64,000 bases of DNA from positions 310,001 through 374,000 of the forward strand of contig JABAQJ010000004.1 of assembly GCA_019186945.1 (NCBI GenBank), written 5' to 3'. The DNA is from Gemmatimonadaceae bacterium. GTDB lineage: Bacteria; Gemmatimonadota; Gemmatimonadetes; Gemmatimonadales; Gemmatimonadaceae. Under the pieces are notes generated by a model. It saw only the letters and a list, made by a program, of their open reading frames with translations. It was not told the origin of the DNA and did no database searches. Of the stretch, positions 35,161 through 47,776 are shown piece after piece (position 1 is the stretch's first letter; the number at the start of each line of letters is the position of its first letter). A program made the translations under genes and the position numbers.

Positions 35161-35750
35161 TTTCGCAACTCGCCGGCAGGATCCTCGTCAAGGAACTGGA
35201 TCGGGTCGAGATTCTTACGGCTGGCGGCGTCGCGTACGAGCTGGCGGTTCCGCTCGGGACTTTCGAATCGATACCGCGTACAGACGAGTCCTGCACGCTG
35301 CATACGCACCTTGTGGTTCGCGACGACGGGTGGCAGTTGTACGGGTTCGCGACTGCGCTGGAACAGCGCGTCTTTCGCCGCCTCCTCGCGGCCACTGGTG
35401 TTGGGCCGTCGCTCGCGTTAGGCATGCTGTCGACGCTGTCCGCGGACAGGTTGATCCGTGCAATCCGCGAACGCGACGTCGCCACCCTGACATCGGTACC
35501 GCGCGTCGGACGCAAGAAGGCCGAGCAGCTGATCCTCGACCTCGCCGACAAGCTCGACGACCTGGTCGCGCCGGATCGCCGCCAGCGTCGCTCCGGCGGC
35601 GTCCTTGCCGACGACGCCCTGCGCGCCCTCGTCTCGTTAGGGTACTCGGCCGCCGACGCGGAACAGGCGGTCCGCGCCGCACTCGAGTCCGGCGCAAGGG
35701 AAGACGCCGCCGCCCTCATTCGCGCCGCCCTCGCCGCGGTAAAGCGCTGA
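35157..35750 (+). CDS. ruvA: Holliday junction DNA-binding protein RuvA
   Basis: A 197-residue protein with the three RuvA regions: an OB-fold domain (about 1-63, ISQLAGRILVKEL, GGVAYELAVP), tandem helix-hairpin-helix motifs (about 70-140, GVGPSLALGMLS and VPRVGRKKAEQLILDL), and a C-terminal UBA-like domain that touches RuvB (about 150-197, ALVSLGYSAADAEQAV). It forms tetramers that hold the junction open and loads RuvB. Two Leu-Gly pairs use TTAGG (35416-35422 and 35635-35641). It starts inside the ruvC stop. Confidence 0.96.
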   Translation: MISQLAGRILVKELDRVEILTAGGVAYELAVPLGTFESIPRTDESCTLHTHLVVRDDGWQLYGFATALEQRVFRRLLAATGVGPSLALGMLSTLSADRLIRAIRERDVATLTSVPRVGRKKAEQLILDLADKLDDLVAPDRRQRRSGGVLADDALRALVSLGYSAADAEQAVRAALESGAREDAAALIRAALAAVKR

Positions 35751-35772
35751 CCCGCCGCCACTCCAGCCTCAC

Positions 35773-36927
35773 ATGCCCGCCACACGCGCCGCCACCTTTA
35801 CCGAATCCGTCATACGCGAGATGACCCGCGTCGCCCAACAGCACGGCGCCATCAACCTCGCCCAGGGCTTCCCCGATTTTCCCATGCCCGCGCCCATGAA
35901 GGAAGCGGCGTGCGCGGCGATCCAGGGTGACATCAATCAGTACGCCATCACCTGGGGCGCACGCGAATTGCGCAACGCCATCGCCGAGAAGTACCGCTCA
36001 TGGTACGATTTCCCCGTCGATACGGAACGCGAGATTACCGTCACCTGCGGCGCAACCGAAGCGATGGCCGCCGCATTTCTCGCCCTGATCGATCCCGGCG
36101 ACGAGGTTATCGTCTTCGAACCGTATTACGAGAACTACGGCCCCGACGCCATCCTCGCCGGTGCGACGCCCGTCTTCATCCCGCTCGATCCACCGCACTG
36201 GACCTTCGACCCGGATCGCCTGCGCGCCGCTTTCTCCGCCCGCACAAAGGCCATCATCGTCAACACCCCGCACAATCCCACCGGCCGCGTGTTCACTCGC
36301 GACGAACTCGATCTGATCGCTGATCTCTGTGTGGCCAACGATGTGTGGGCAATCACGGACGAGATCTACGAACACATCCGTTATGCGGGCAACCACCACC
36401 TGCTGGCGTCGTGGCCTGGCATGCGAGAGCGCACAGTGACGATTTCCGGCCTGTCGAAAACCTTCAGCTGCACCGGATGGCGTCTGGGATTCGCCATCGC
36501 CCCCGCCGCGGAGTCGACGGCGATACGCAAGGTGCACGATTTTCTCACCGTCGGCGCGCCGGCCCCGCTGCAAGTGGCGGGAGCCGTCGGGATGGCCTTC
36601 CCGCGCGAATACTACAACCATCTCGCGCTCGAATACCGCCAGCGCCGCGAGTTGCTTGGCGCGGCCCTCCATTCGGCCGGTTTCTCGTTCACGCTGCCCG
36701 AGGGCGCCTACTATGTCCTTGCCGACTTCACCGCGATGAGCAGCCTCGACGATCGCGCCTTTGCGTTGTGGCTGGCGAAAGAGGCCGGCGTCGCCACGGT
36801 CCCCGGCTCCAGCTTCCATGCCACCGCCGGACTGGGCAACCGTTATGTCCGTTTCGCTTTCTGCAAGACTCGATCGACGATCGAGTCCGCAGCCGAGCGA
36901 CTCTCCCGCGTTCCCGAACTCCTGTAG
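35773..36927 (+). CDS. Class I/II aminotransferase (kynurenine/aspartate aminotransferase type)
   Basis: A 384-residue fold-type I PLP enzyme. It begins ATFTESVIREMTRVAQQHGA and INLAQGFPDFPMP, as in the YbdL/kynurenine aminotransferase group. The PLP lysine is in SGLSKTFSCTGWR, with NTPHNPTGRVF, TDEIYEHIRY and the substrate-carboxylate Arg in RYVRFAFCK. Likely reactions are transamination of methionine, glutamine or kynurenine, or aspartate aminotransferase activity; the sequence alone does not decide. It lies 22 bp after ruvA and converges on the GGDEF-EAL gene with an 9-bp gap. Confidence 0.9.
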   Translation: MPATRAATFTESVIREMTRVAQQHGAINLAQGFPDFPMPAPMKEAACAAIQGDINQYAITWGARELRNAIAEKYRSWYDFPVDTEREITVTCGATEAMAAAFLALIDPGDEVIVFEPYYENYGPDAILAGATPVFIPLDPPHWTFDPDRLRAAFSARTKAIIVNTPHNPTGRVFTRDELDLIADLCVANDVWAITDEIYEHIRYAGNHHLLASWPGMRERTVTISGLSKTFSCTGWRLGFAIAPAAESTAIRKVHDFLTVGAPAPLQVAGAVGMAFPREYYNHLALEYRQRRELLGAALHSAGFSFTLPEGAYYVLADFTAMSSLDDRAFALWLAKEAGVATVPGSSFHATAGLGNRYVRFAFCKTRSTIESAAERLSRVPELL

Positions 36928-36936
36928 GGACGATCG

Positions 36937-39675
36937 TCAGGCCGCAACCGCCGGCGCAGGCAGTCCATCGCGAACCAGCTTCGGGATCTCCGAAGCCGGC
37001 AGCGGGCGCGCGAACAGATATCCCTGCCCCATCGTGCACCCAAGACCAGTCAACGCCCGCCACTGTTCTTCGGTTTCGACCCCCTCCGCCACGGTCCGCA
37101 GGTTCAGGCTCTCGCCTAACGCAATGATCGCGCGTACCAAACGCGGGTCCGCGCCCTCGGCGGTGATCCCCTCGATGAATGCCTTGTCGATCTTCAGCAC
37201 GTCGATCGGGAACCGCTGCAGGTAGCTCAACGACGAGTACCCGGTGCCGAAATCGTCCAGTGCCAGGCTGACTCCCGTCTCTCGCAAACCCCGCAGGACG
37301 TCGAGCGCCTCGTCCCCGTGCCGCATCAACATGCTCTCCGTAATCTCGATCAGCAGTTGCGACGGAGCTATGCCAGCGTCGGCCAGTGCCTCCTGAACAT
37401 CGTCCACCAGGCGCCCGGCCTGGATGTGTCGTCCGGAAATGTTCACGCCCACGTCGATCCGCACGCCGGTGACCTCGAACCACGCGCGCGCCTGACGCGC
37501 CGCTTCGCGTAACACCCATCGTCCGATGCCCGCGATCAGGCCCGCCTCCTCCGCGATCGGCACGAATTGAGAGGGCGAGATGTCGCCGTATCGCGGATGT
37601 CGCCAGCGCAGCAGTGCCTCCACGCCACGAACCTCCAACCCGTCCAGCATCACGATCGGCTGGAACACCAGCGACAATTCGCCGCGATCGATGGCCTGTC
37701 GCAAGTCCGCCTCGAGTTCGAGCCTGAGCACGATGTCGGCATGCATCCGGGGCTCGTACCAGGCACTCCCGCCCTTGCCGCGCGCCTTGGCGACATACAT
37801 CGCCAGATCCGCATTGCGCAGCAGTTCCACGGGAGAAGCGGCGTCCGAGGCGCTCGCGATCCCCACGCTCGCGCGAGCGAAGATGTCCCGTCCCTGCAGC
37901 ACTAACGGCTCCCGAAACACTCGCCGAACGCGATCCGCCACCTCCATCGCTCGCGCCATCCCGCCGCAATCCTCCAGCAACAGCCCGAACTCATCGCCCC
38001 CGAGGCGGGCCAGCGTGTCCCCGTCCCGCAATGTCGACCGCAATCGACCGCTCACCGCCACCAGCATGGCATCGCCCGCGGCATGGCCTAACGAATCGTT
38101 CACCTTCTTGAAATCGTCGAGATCTATGAACAACAGCGCAACCTGACGCAGATCCCTGGCCGATCGCTTCATCGCATGATCGGTACGATCCAGAAACAGC
38201 GTGCGGTTCGCCAGATTCGTAAGCGGATCGTGAAACGCCTGGTGCGTCAGGCGGCGTTGCAGTTCCTCGCGCTCGGACACATCGCGACTGTTCAGCACGA
38301 TGCCGCGCACCACTGCGTCGGCCAGCAAGTTGGTAGCCACATGTTCCATTACGATCCAGCGCCCGTCGCCGTGCAGCATCCGGCACTCCTCGCGCGGCGC
38401 CTCGTGCGCGCCAGCGATGACATGCTGAATCAGGCGAAGCGCATGCACGGTGTCTTCCTGATGCACCAGATCGATCAGCCGCCGACCCGCCAAGTCACTG
38501 TCGCGTCGCCCGAGGATATCGAACGCGGCCGGCGACGCGAAGCGAATGGTCGAATCCGCGTCGATGATCAGGATGACATCCGACGAATGCTGCACCAATG
38601 CCCGAAAGCGCGCCTCGCCCTCCCGCGCCTTCGCCTCCGTCGACAGACGGACGTTCTCCCGCACCGCAATCAGCTGATGCACGATCATCAAAGCCGTGAT
38701 CGTCCCCGCGCTCACCGTTAGGACGAGGAGCGGCGTCGACCCGGCCGCGTACCCGACGCGCACGAGCACGAGAAAGAGCAACGCCGACGAGGCGTACGCG
38801 AGATAGTTCGGCGTCGGCTCCTGCGCCGCCCGCGTCAGACGACGTTGACCCCTGGCGCCATCCTCTCCCTCGAACCAGATTGCCAGCGCCAGGCACGTCG
38901 CGGATATGTCCCAGACCAGATCCAGCGCGCTCCCCGACTGGTACGATCCCAGCTTCAACAACGTGGCGTGCACAATGTCGCCGACCAGCATCAACGCCAT
39001 CCCCGCCGCCAGGTACCGGATCGGCCTATGCCCACCGTCCCGCGTCGAACGGATCGTCAGTACGGCGAGCGCCACCAGCGTCAGGACGTCGCCGAACGGA
39101 TAGCCCAGCGCGTACACCAGTGCGAATGGACTTCGCTCCACACGCAGCGCATCCCCGAACTGCGTGAGGTACCACATCGTCGTCCCCCCGGACACGAGTA
39201 CCATCGACACCTCCAGCCAGTACCGCGTCGAATCGGTCCACGTGTGCCGAGGGTGCGGATAGCGCAGCACCCCCAGGAGGAAGAACGGGAAGAAGAGGAG
39301 ATACAACGCATCGGACCACGACACGAGGGGACTCTGGTGTCGCACAGTCTCCAGCCACCACCAATACGCATTGCCTGTCCATTGGAACAGAAAGGCCACA
39401 GTTAGCCATCGCCAGGCGCGTCGCGTCTCCCGGTCGAGGCCCGGATGCCGCACCAGCGTCGCCGCCGCCAAGGTCGTCGCCAGCCCGACGATCGCCATGG
39501 CGGCATTGTCGAAGTCGACACGCGTCCGCGATGACACGAACGGCACGGCAAGAAGGATTGCAGCCACGACGTTCTGCACGACAAGCAACCCCACACACGC
39601 CGCACGGATTCGCCGCGACATGTCTCCGGGGTGCCCGCCGGCCAGCGACCCGTTGCGATCCGATGACGCCACCAT
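36937..39675 (-). CDS. Membrane-bound GGDEF-EAL protein with PAS domain
   Basis: A 912-residue c-di-GMP enzyme. About nine hydrophobic helices fill residues 20-345 as a membrane sensor, then a PAS domain (about 360-475, RALVQHSSDVILIID). The GGDEF domain carries an intact LGGDEF (about 557-562). The EAL domain carries GVEALLRW (about 684-691), NISGRHI, EITESM, DDFGTGYSS, KIDKAFI and AEGVE, so phosphodiesterase residues also look intact. It may both make and degrade c-di-GMP, or use one domain as a regulatory GTP sensor. ATG 39675 is the upstream start; ATG 39621 (MSRRIRAAC) with GGAG before it is an alternative. It separates ruvCA from ruvB on the opposite strand. Confidence 0.93.
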   Translation of the reverse strand: MVASSDRNGSLAGGHPGDMSRRIRAACVGLLVVQNVVAAILLAVPFVSSRTRVDFDNAAMAIVGLATTLAAATLVRHPGLDRETRRAWRWLTVAFLFQWTGNAYWWWLETVRHQSPLVSWSDALYLLFFPFFLLGVLRYPHPRHTWTDSTRYWLEVSMVLVSGGTTMWYLTQFGDALRVERSPFALVYALGYPFGDVLTLVALAVLTIRSTRDGGHRPIRYLAAGMALMLVGDIVHATLLKLGSYQSGSALDLVWDISATCLALAIWFEGEDGARGQRRLTRAAQEPTPNYLAYASSALLFLVLVRVGYAAGSTPLLVLTVSAGTITALMIVHQLIAVRENVRLSTEAKAREGEARFRALVQHSSDVILIIDADSTIRFASPAAFDILGRRDSDLAGRRLIDLVHQEDTVHALRLIQHVIAGAHEAPREECRMLHGDGRWIVMEHVATNLLADAVVRGIVLNSRDVSEREELQRRLTHQAFHDPLTNLANRTLFLDRTDHAMKRSARDLRQVALLFIDLDDFKKVNDSLGHAAGDAMLVAVSGRLRSTLRDGDTLARLGGDEFGLLLEDCGGMARAMEVADRVRRVFREPLVLQGRDIFARASVGIASASDAASPVELLRNADLAMYVAKARGKGGSAWYEPRMHADIVLRLELEADLRQAIDRGELSLVFQPIVMLDGLEVRGVEALLRWRHPRYGDISPSQFVPIAEEAGLIAGIGRWVLREAARQARAWFEVTGVRIDVGVNISGRHIQAGRLVDDVQEALADAGIAPSQLLIEITESMLMRHGDEALDVLRGLRETGVSLALDDFGTGYSSLSYLQRFPIDVLKIDKAFIEGITAEGADPRLVRAIIALGESLNLRTVAEGVETEEQWRALTGLGCTMGQGYLFARPLPASEIPKLVRDGLPAPAVAA

Positions 39676-40826
39676 GTTCTCAGACGGAAGTTTCGACTAC
39701 CCTGCTGGCCGAACTTGAGTTGTGATGCGCATCGCAGTTCACTCCAGACGATCATGGTTTTCGGAGTTTCTTTGGGACATATTCCCCGCACCCGAGCGGT
39801 GCACCGACACCGGATTCGCATTCTCGATGACCCACGAGATCACAACGCCCGACCAGCTCAACGACGAAGGACCGGTCGAGCTCTCTCTGCGGCCGCAGCG
39901 TCTGGCGGAGTTCATTGGCCAGACGAAGGTCAAGGAGGCGCTCCGCGTTTACATCGACGCCGCACTCGCGCGCCGCGAACCCCTGGATCACACCCTCTTC
40001 TTCGGACCGCCAGGTCTGGGCAAGACGACGCTCGCCGAGCTGATCGCACGCGAACTTGGCGTCAACATCCGCAACACGTCCGGACCGGCGCTCGAGAAGC
40101 CGGGTGACCTCGTCGGCACGCTCACCAACTTGCGTGAGGGCGACATCCTCTTCATCGACGAGATCCATCGCCTTCGTCCGGTGATCGAGGAGTTCCTGTA
40201 TCCGGCGATGGAGGATTACCGGATCGATATCCGGCTCTCCGAAGGACCGAAGGCCCAGACGATCACGATGCCGATCGAGCGCTTTACGCTCGTCGGCGCC
40301 ACGACGCGGCTTGGCATGCTGACGCCGCCGATGCGCGCCCGGTTCGGGATCGTCATGCGACTCAACTTCTACCCGACGGAGGAGCTCGAGCACATCGTCC
40401 ATCGCACGGCCGAAGTGCTGGCCGTCGACGTCGACCCGGCCGGTGCCTCGGAAATCGCGCGGCGTTCCCGGGGCACGCCACGGATCGCCAATCGCCTCGT
40501 TCGTCGTGTCCGGGACTTCGCCCAGGTGCGCGCCAACGGCCGCATCACGCGCCAGATCGCCGATGAGGCGTTGCAGCTGCTGGACGTCGACCACTTCGGC
40601 CTCGATGACATGGATGCCCGCATCCTTCGCGCGATCATCGAGAAGTTCGAGGGCGGGCCGGTCGGCGTAGCCTCTATCGCGGTCGCCGTCTCCGAGGATA
40701 CCGGAACGATCGAGGAAGTCTACGAGCCCTTCCTCGTACAAAACGGCTTCCTCCAGCGCACCCCCCGTGGCCGCGTGGCGACACCGCTCGCCTATCGACA
40801 CTTCGGCTACGAACTACCATCAGCGC

Positions 40827-43460
<2,634 letters not shown>

Positions 43461-43464
<4 letters not shown>

Positions 43465-44021
43465 GCCTGCTCGACATTCACGTCCTCGGCTCGCCGATTC
43501 TGCGGATGGAGACGCGGATCGTCACCGACTTCACGTCGGAACTCAAGGATCTGGCCGAGAACATGTTCGAGACCATGCGCGCCGCCGAGGGCATTGGCCT
43601 GGCGGCGCCGCAGGTCGGTCGGGAGGAGAGGCTCGCGGTCATCGAAGTGGATCGGGAGAAGTACGTGATCGTGAATCCTGAGGTGATCGTCGAGGAGGGT
43701 GAGGATCGTCAGGAAGAGGGATGTCTCTCAATCCCGGATATCCATGGAGAGATCGATCGTGCCCGACGAGTTGTCGTCGATGCGTTCGACCTCGATGGCG
43801 TCCAGCGCCGGATCGAGGCTGAAGGTCTGCTCGCGCGCTGCCTCCTCCACGAGATCGATCACCTGCACGGCAAGCTGTTCATCGACTATCTGAGCCTTCT
43901 GAAGCGTCGGGCCGCGTTAGGTACGTGGGAAACGCTGAAAGCGAAGTATCCCGGAAGCATCCGTCACCTTGCGTCCGTGGGCGGTTCGCAGGTTTCTCCG
44001 TCCGGGTCCGGAGACATGTAG
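43461..44021 (+). CDS. def: Peptide deformylase
   Basis: A 186-residue metalloenzyme that removes the N-formyl group from nascent proteins. All three motifs are present: GIGLAAPQVG (about 44-53), EGCLSIP with metal ligand Cys88, and HEIDHLHG with metal ligands His130 and His134 and catalytic Glu131. ATG 43461 overlaps the yajC stop. It is followed after 1 bp by fmt, which puts the formyl group on initiator tRNA, so the pair controls N-terminal formylation and its removal. A TTAGG Leu-Gly pair lies at 43915-43921. Confidence 0.97.
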
Positions 44022-44022
44022 G

Positions 44023-44961
44023 GTGCGCGTCCTCTTCTGGGGAACGCCGGAATTCGCCGCACCGCCTTTGCGCGCTCTTCTTGGCGAAGGACACGAAGTC
44101 GTCGGTGTGGTCACACAGCCGGATCGTCCGCACGGGAGACATCGCTCCACCGTCGTTCCTTCGCCGATCAAGGTCATTGCCGTGGACGAGGGACTTCTCG
44201 TGCTGCAGCCGGAGCGTCCTCGCGGCGATGCTTTCCTCGATCGTATCCGCGAGCTACAACCGGATGTGTCCGTTGTCGTCGCATACGGTCACATGCTCCC
44301 GCGAGCGGCCATCGACCTTCCCGCATCAGGCACGCTGAATATCCATGCCTCGCTCCTTCCGCGTTGGCGCGGCGCGGCGCCCATCCAGGCGGCAATCCGG
44401 GCCGGAGATTCCGAAACCGGCGTCACCGTCATGCGGATGGTGGATCGCATGGACGCCGGTCCGATCCTGCTGCAGGCTCCCACTCCGATCGAAGCCGATG
44501 AGACGTTCGGCGAATTGCAACTGCGTCTTTCGGAACTCGGCGCGCTCGCGATCATGGGAGCCTTGACGCTGCGCTCGCTCGGCGCTGCCACCGAAGTCGA
44601 GCAGGATGAGAGCCTGGCGACCTATGCACCGAAGATCGACCGGAGCCAGCTCTTCGTCGACTGGAGCCGAAGCGGCGATGAGGTATCGCGGACGATCCGC
44701 GCCTTCGACCCGCGCCCCGGAGCAGTTACCGTGCTCCGTGACATCGATGTGAAGCTCTTTGGCGCGCGGAGCGTCACGGACGTCGATGGCGATTGCGGCA
44801 CGGTGGTGCGCATCGACGAAGCGGGGATGCTGGTGGCCTGCGGCCGCGGTGGCGTCCGTTGCACCCTCGTCCACCCCTCCGGCGGACGACGGCTCGCCGC
44901 CCTCGATTGGGCGCAGGGACGCGGGGTCCGGGTCGGCGATGTGTTCGATTGGCCTCGTTAG
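44023..44961 (+). CDS. fmt: Methionyl-tRNA formyltransferase
   Basis: A 312-residue enzyme that formylates Met-tRNAfMet using 10-formyltetrahydrofolate. GTG 44023 begins the first Rossmann strand VRVLFWGTPEFAAPPL. The formyl-folate site is seen in VVAYGHMLPRAAID and NIHASLLPRWRGAAPIQ, which contains the catalytic Asn-His pair. A C-terminal OB-like domain binds tRNA. Its stop codon TAG lies inside a CGTTAGG heptamer (44956-44962). It starts 1 bp after def ends. Confidence 0.96.
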   Translation: MRVLFWGTPEFAAPPLRALLGEGHEVVGVVTQPDRPHGRHRSTVVPSPIKVIAVDEGLLVLQPERPRGDAFLDRIRELQPDVSVVVAYGHMLPRAAIDLPASGTLNIHASLLPRWRGAAPIQAAIRAGDSETGVTVMRMVDRMDAGPILLQAPTPIEADETFGELQLRLSELGALAIMGALTLRSLGAATEVEQDESLATYAPKIDRSQLFVDWSRSGDEVSRTIRAFDPRPGAVTVLRDIDVKLFGARSVTDVDGDCGTVVRIDEAGMLVACGRGGVRCTLVHPSGGRRLAALDWAQGRGVRVGDVFDWPR

Positions 44962-45014
44962 GTCGGCAGCGACCGCCTCGTGCCCATGCTCACCTCCGAT
45001 GGCTCGCCGCCCTG

Positions 45015-45020
45015 TTATCT
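45015..45020 (+). promoter_or_regulatory. Probable -10 box of rsmB (leaderless start)
   Basis: TTATCT exactly 7 nt before ATG 45028, with no Shine-Dalgarno sequence. The context TTATCTTTCGCTCATGAC nearly repeats the one in front of tyrS. No clear -35 box. Confidence 0.45.
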
Positions 45021-45027
45021 TTCGCTC

Positions 45028-46392
45028 ATGACGCAGGACCGAACGCAGGGAACCGGGAGCACTGTCGCGAAGAGCCAGGTCACCGATGGCAGGCGGGCTG
45101 CGGCGGACATCCTGGGCGACTTGCGCGATGGCACGCTCCTGGACACCGCATTCGACGAACGCGTTGCCGCCCTGGATGCTCGCGACCGGCGCTGGACCCG
45201 GGAACTCGTCTTCGGCACACTGCGACGCCGAGCCTGGATCGATGCCATCCTCGAACGTTCTGTCCATGGCGGTCTCGGACGCCTCGACCCTCAGCTGACG
45301 GACATCCTTCGACTCGGCGTATATCAGTTGCTCTGCATGGGCAGCGTCCCCCCCTATGCAGCTATCGCGCAAAGTGTCGAACTGGCGAAGACGCGTCGAG
45401 GTGTCGGGGCCGGCAGGCTCGCCAACGCGGTCTTGCGTCGCACAGATCGCGAACGCGTAGCGCTCGCACCGGAACTCCTGCCGGTCGCCGATGATATCGA
45501 CGCGCTCGCGCTGCGCGAGTCGCATCCTCGTTGGCTCGTCGCGCGATGGCTCGCACGATGGGGATCGCTGGAAACCGCGCGGCTGCTGAACGCGAACAAC
45601 CAGGAAGCGCCGATCGTCGTGCGGCCATACGGCGTCGTACGCGAGCAACTCGAGGCCGCGCTCGAGCGAAGTGGCGTGACGTGCGATGACGTTCCGCTCC
45701 TGCCGGACAGCATCCGCATCTCCGGCCACGCCTCGCTCCAGGAGCTTGGCGCCTACCGTCAGGGCATGTTCTTTGTCCAGGATCCGGCAGCGACACTCGT
45801 CACGCGCTACGCCGCCATTCCCTCCGGATCGGTCGTCGTCGACCTCTGTGCGGCACCGGGAGGCAAGGCGTTGGAGCTGGCGCGCGACGCCCGGATGGTA
45901 GTGGCATGCGATCGGTCGGAACTGCGCCTGATGCGCGTCCGGGAGAACGTGGCACGGCTGGGAGCCGGCGGGGTCTCTCTCGTCGTGACGGACGCGCGCG
46001 AACCTGCCATCGGTCAGGCACGAGTCGTACTCCTCGATGCGCCCTGCACGGGAACCGGAACCTTTCGCCGCCATCCGGATGCCCGGTGGCGGCTGAAAGT
46101 GTCGGATCTGGCGGTCATGGCGGCCATCCAGCGAGGCATGCTGGACAGCGCAGCGGCCATCGTAGCACCGAACGGACTGCTCGTTTACAGCACCTGTTCG
46201 CTCGAGCCCGAGGAGAACGACGCACAGATCGACGCCTTCCTCGACCGACACCGCGACTGGCTGCTCGAACCGCCGCCGCCGGGAGCGGTACCCGACGGTG
46301 TACTGGACCACGGGCGATTGCGCGTGCTCCCGCAACGCCACGGCGTGGACGGTGCATTCGCCGCCCGATTGCGACGCGTGTCGCTCCCATGA
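45028..46392 (+). CDS. rsmB: 16S rRNA (cytosine-967-C5) methyltransferase
   Basis: A 454-residue protein with an N-terminal NusB-like RNA-binding domain (about 15-155, GRRAAADILGDLRDGT, RRWTRELVFGTLRRR) and a Rossmann methyltransferase domain. SAM binding is at VVDLCAAPGGKALELA; the two catalytic cysteines are in DAPCTGTGTFRRHP and STCSLEPEEN. ATG 45028 is chosen over an in-frame ATG at 44980, because a probable -10 box lies 7 nt upstream and the NusB domain begins soon after. It overlaps the PASTA gene by ATGA. fmt-rsmB adjacency is widespread in bacteria. Confidence 0.94.
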   Translation: MTQDRTQGTGSTVAKSQVTDGRRAAADILGDLRDGTLLDTAFDERVAALDARDRRWTRELVFGTLRRRAWIDAILERSVHGGLGRLDPQLTDILRLGVYQLLCMGSVPPYAAIAQSVELAKTRRGVGAGRLANAVLRRTDRERVALAPELLPVADDIDALALRESHPRWLVARWLARWGSLETARLLNANNQEAPIVVRPYGVVREQLEAALERSGVTCDDVPLLPDSIRISGHASLQELGAYRQGMFFVQDPAATLVTRYAAIPSGSVVVDLCAAPGGKALELARDARMVVACDRSELRLMRVRENVARLGAGGVSLVVTDAREPAIGQARVVLLDAPCTGTGTFRRHPDARWRLKVSDLAVMAAIQRGMLDSAAAIVAPNGLLVYSTCSLEPEENDAQIDAFLDRHRDWLLEPPPPGAVPDGVLDHGRLRVLPQRHGVDGAFAARLRRVSLP

Positions 46393-47114
46393 AGCGTAGC
46401 CTTGCGAGCTCGGTGCTCCGATACGTGATCGTTGCTGCTGCCGGCTTTCTGCTCGCGTACGTCCTGATCGCTTTCTTCGTATTCCCGGATGACGGGGTCG
46501 CCACCGGCGTCAAGGTTCCGGTCGTCGTCGGCATGAACTACGAGGATGCCGTGCGTCGCCTCGCGGCTATAGGCCTCAAGGGAACGCTTGGCGAGTCGCG
46601 CGTCACGTCCGCTTCGCCGCGGTCCACGGTTCTGGCGCAGCATCCCGCGGCCGGGCTCGATGCCAGCCGCGGTACGTCCATCGTTCTCGACGTCAGCACC
46701 AGCGAGCGACCAACCACGGTGCCGACGATCGCGGGCATGACGCAAGCCGGCGCAGCCGCGGAGTTGAAGCGCGTGGGACTCAACCTCGGACGCGTGCAGG
46801 AGGAAGCGGCCGACGATCCGCGCGGCACGGTGTTGCGGCTGCGACCCGACGCCGGCCAGGTTGTTCCCATGGGTACCGCCATCGATCTCGTCGTCAGCGG
46901 CGGCCCCAGCGAACTGTTCATGCCCGACGTCATCGGCCGTGAGGTGGGAGAGGCCACGATCATGCTCGAGCAACTCGGTGTACAGATGGCGCCGATCGAA
47001 TACGATTCCGCAAGCACGCTGCCGCGCGGATCAGTGATCTCGCAGAGCCCGGCGGCTGGCGCATCGCTGTCGCAAGGCACTCCCGTCCTCCTCCGTGTCG
47101 CTGGAAAACCATGA
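46389..47114 (+). CDS. Membrane protein with three PASTA domains and no kinase domain
   Basis: A 241-residue protein. A short basic N-terminus and one membrane helix (about 10-32, YVIVAAAGFLLAYVLIAFFV) are followed by three extracytoplasmic PASTA repeats of about 65 residues: VPVVVGMNYEDAVRRLAAIG, VPTIAGMTQAGAAAELKRVG and MPDVIGREVGEATIMLEQLG. PASTA domains bind peptidoglycan fragments or beta-lactams in PBPs and PrkC/Stk kinases. No kinase or PBP domain is attached. Its place between rsmB and rpe matches the position of stp-prkC in many Gram-positive genomes. It may tether something to peptidoglycan or sense muropeptides. Both junctions are ATGA overlaps. Confidence 0.9.
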   Translation: MKRSLASSVLRYVIVAAAGFLLAYVLIAFFVFPDDGVATGVKVPVVVGMNYEDAVRRLAAIGLKGTLGESRVTSASPRSTVLAQHPAAGLDASRGTSIVLDVSTSERPTTVPTIAGMTQAGAAAELKRVGLNLGRVQEEAADDPRGTVLRLRPDAGQVVPMGTAIDLVVSGGPSELFMPDVIGREVGEATIMLEQLGVQMAPIEYDSASTLPRGSVISQSPAAGASLSQGTPVLLRVAGKP

Positions 47115-47776
47115 GCGTTCGCATCGCCCCGTCCATTCTGAGCGCGGACTTCGCCCGCCTCGCCGATGAAATCGCGATGTGCGTCGCCGGAGGAGCCGAT
47201 CTCATTCATATCGACGTCATGGATGGCTGCTTCGTGCCGAACCTGACGTACGGTGCCAAGGTGATCGAAACGGTCCGGCGTCTGACGACGCTCCCGCTCG
47301 ACGTCCACCTGATGGTAGTGCAACCGGAGAAGTACTTCGACTCGTTCGCCGGCGCCGGCGCCAGCATCCTGACCGTGCACCAGGAGGCCGCACCGCACCT
47401 CCACAGGCAGCTGCATCATGTGCGCGCGCTGGGGTGTCGTGCCGGCGTGGCGCTGAACCCCGCCACTCCCGTCGATTCGCTGCAGGACGTAGCGTCCGAC
47501 CTGGACCTGCTCCTCGTCATGACGGTGAATCCCGGTTTCGCCGGCCAGTCCTTCATCCGCAGCGCCCTGAACAAGATCCGCCGCGCACGCGCGCTCCTCG
47601 ACGCGGCCGGCAATCCTGCCATGCTCCAAGTGGACGGCGGCATCGCCCGCGATACGATCGGCGCCTGCTGGGCGGCCGGCGCCGACTCCTTCGTCGCAGG
47701 CAACGCGATCTTCTCCGCGCCAGACCCGCGCGCCGAAATCGGCGTCCTTCGCTCGTTATGCAGCGCCACGGTGTAA
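47111..47776 (+). CDS. rpe: Ribulose-phosphate 3-epimerase
   Basis: A 221-residue TIM-barrel enzyme of the pentose phosphate pathway that interconverts ribulose 5-phosphate and xylulose 5-phosphate. It shows APSILSADFARL, the catalytic Asp and metal His in IHIDVMDGCFVPNLTYG, DVHLMV, MTVNPGFAGQSFI and QVDGGI. Length and motifs are normal. It starts inside the PASTA stop and overlaps the thioredoxin-like gene by 19 bp. Confidence 0.97.
   Translation: MSVRIAPSILSADFARLADEIAMCVAGGADLIHIDVMDGCFVPNLTYGAKVIETVRRLTTLPLDVHLMVVQPEKYFDSFAGAGASILTVHQEAAPHLHRQLHHVRALGCRAGVALNPATPVDSLQDVASDLDLLLVMTVNPGFAGQSFIRSALNKIRRARALLDAAGNPAMLQVDGGIARDTIGACWAAGADSFVAGNAIFSAPDPRAEIGVLRSLCSATV

Noticed and set aside
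44326-46341. A 671-codon minus-strand frame opposite fmt and rsmB
   Set aside because: Shadow of two housekeeping genes with intact motifs; no ribosome binding site or family features.
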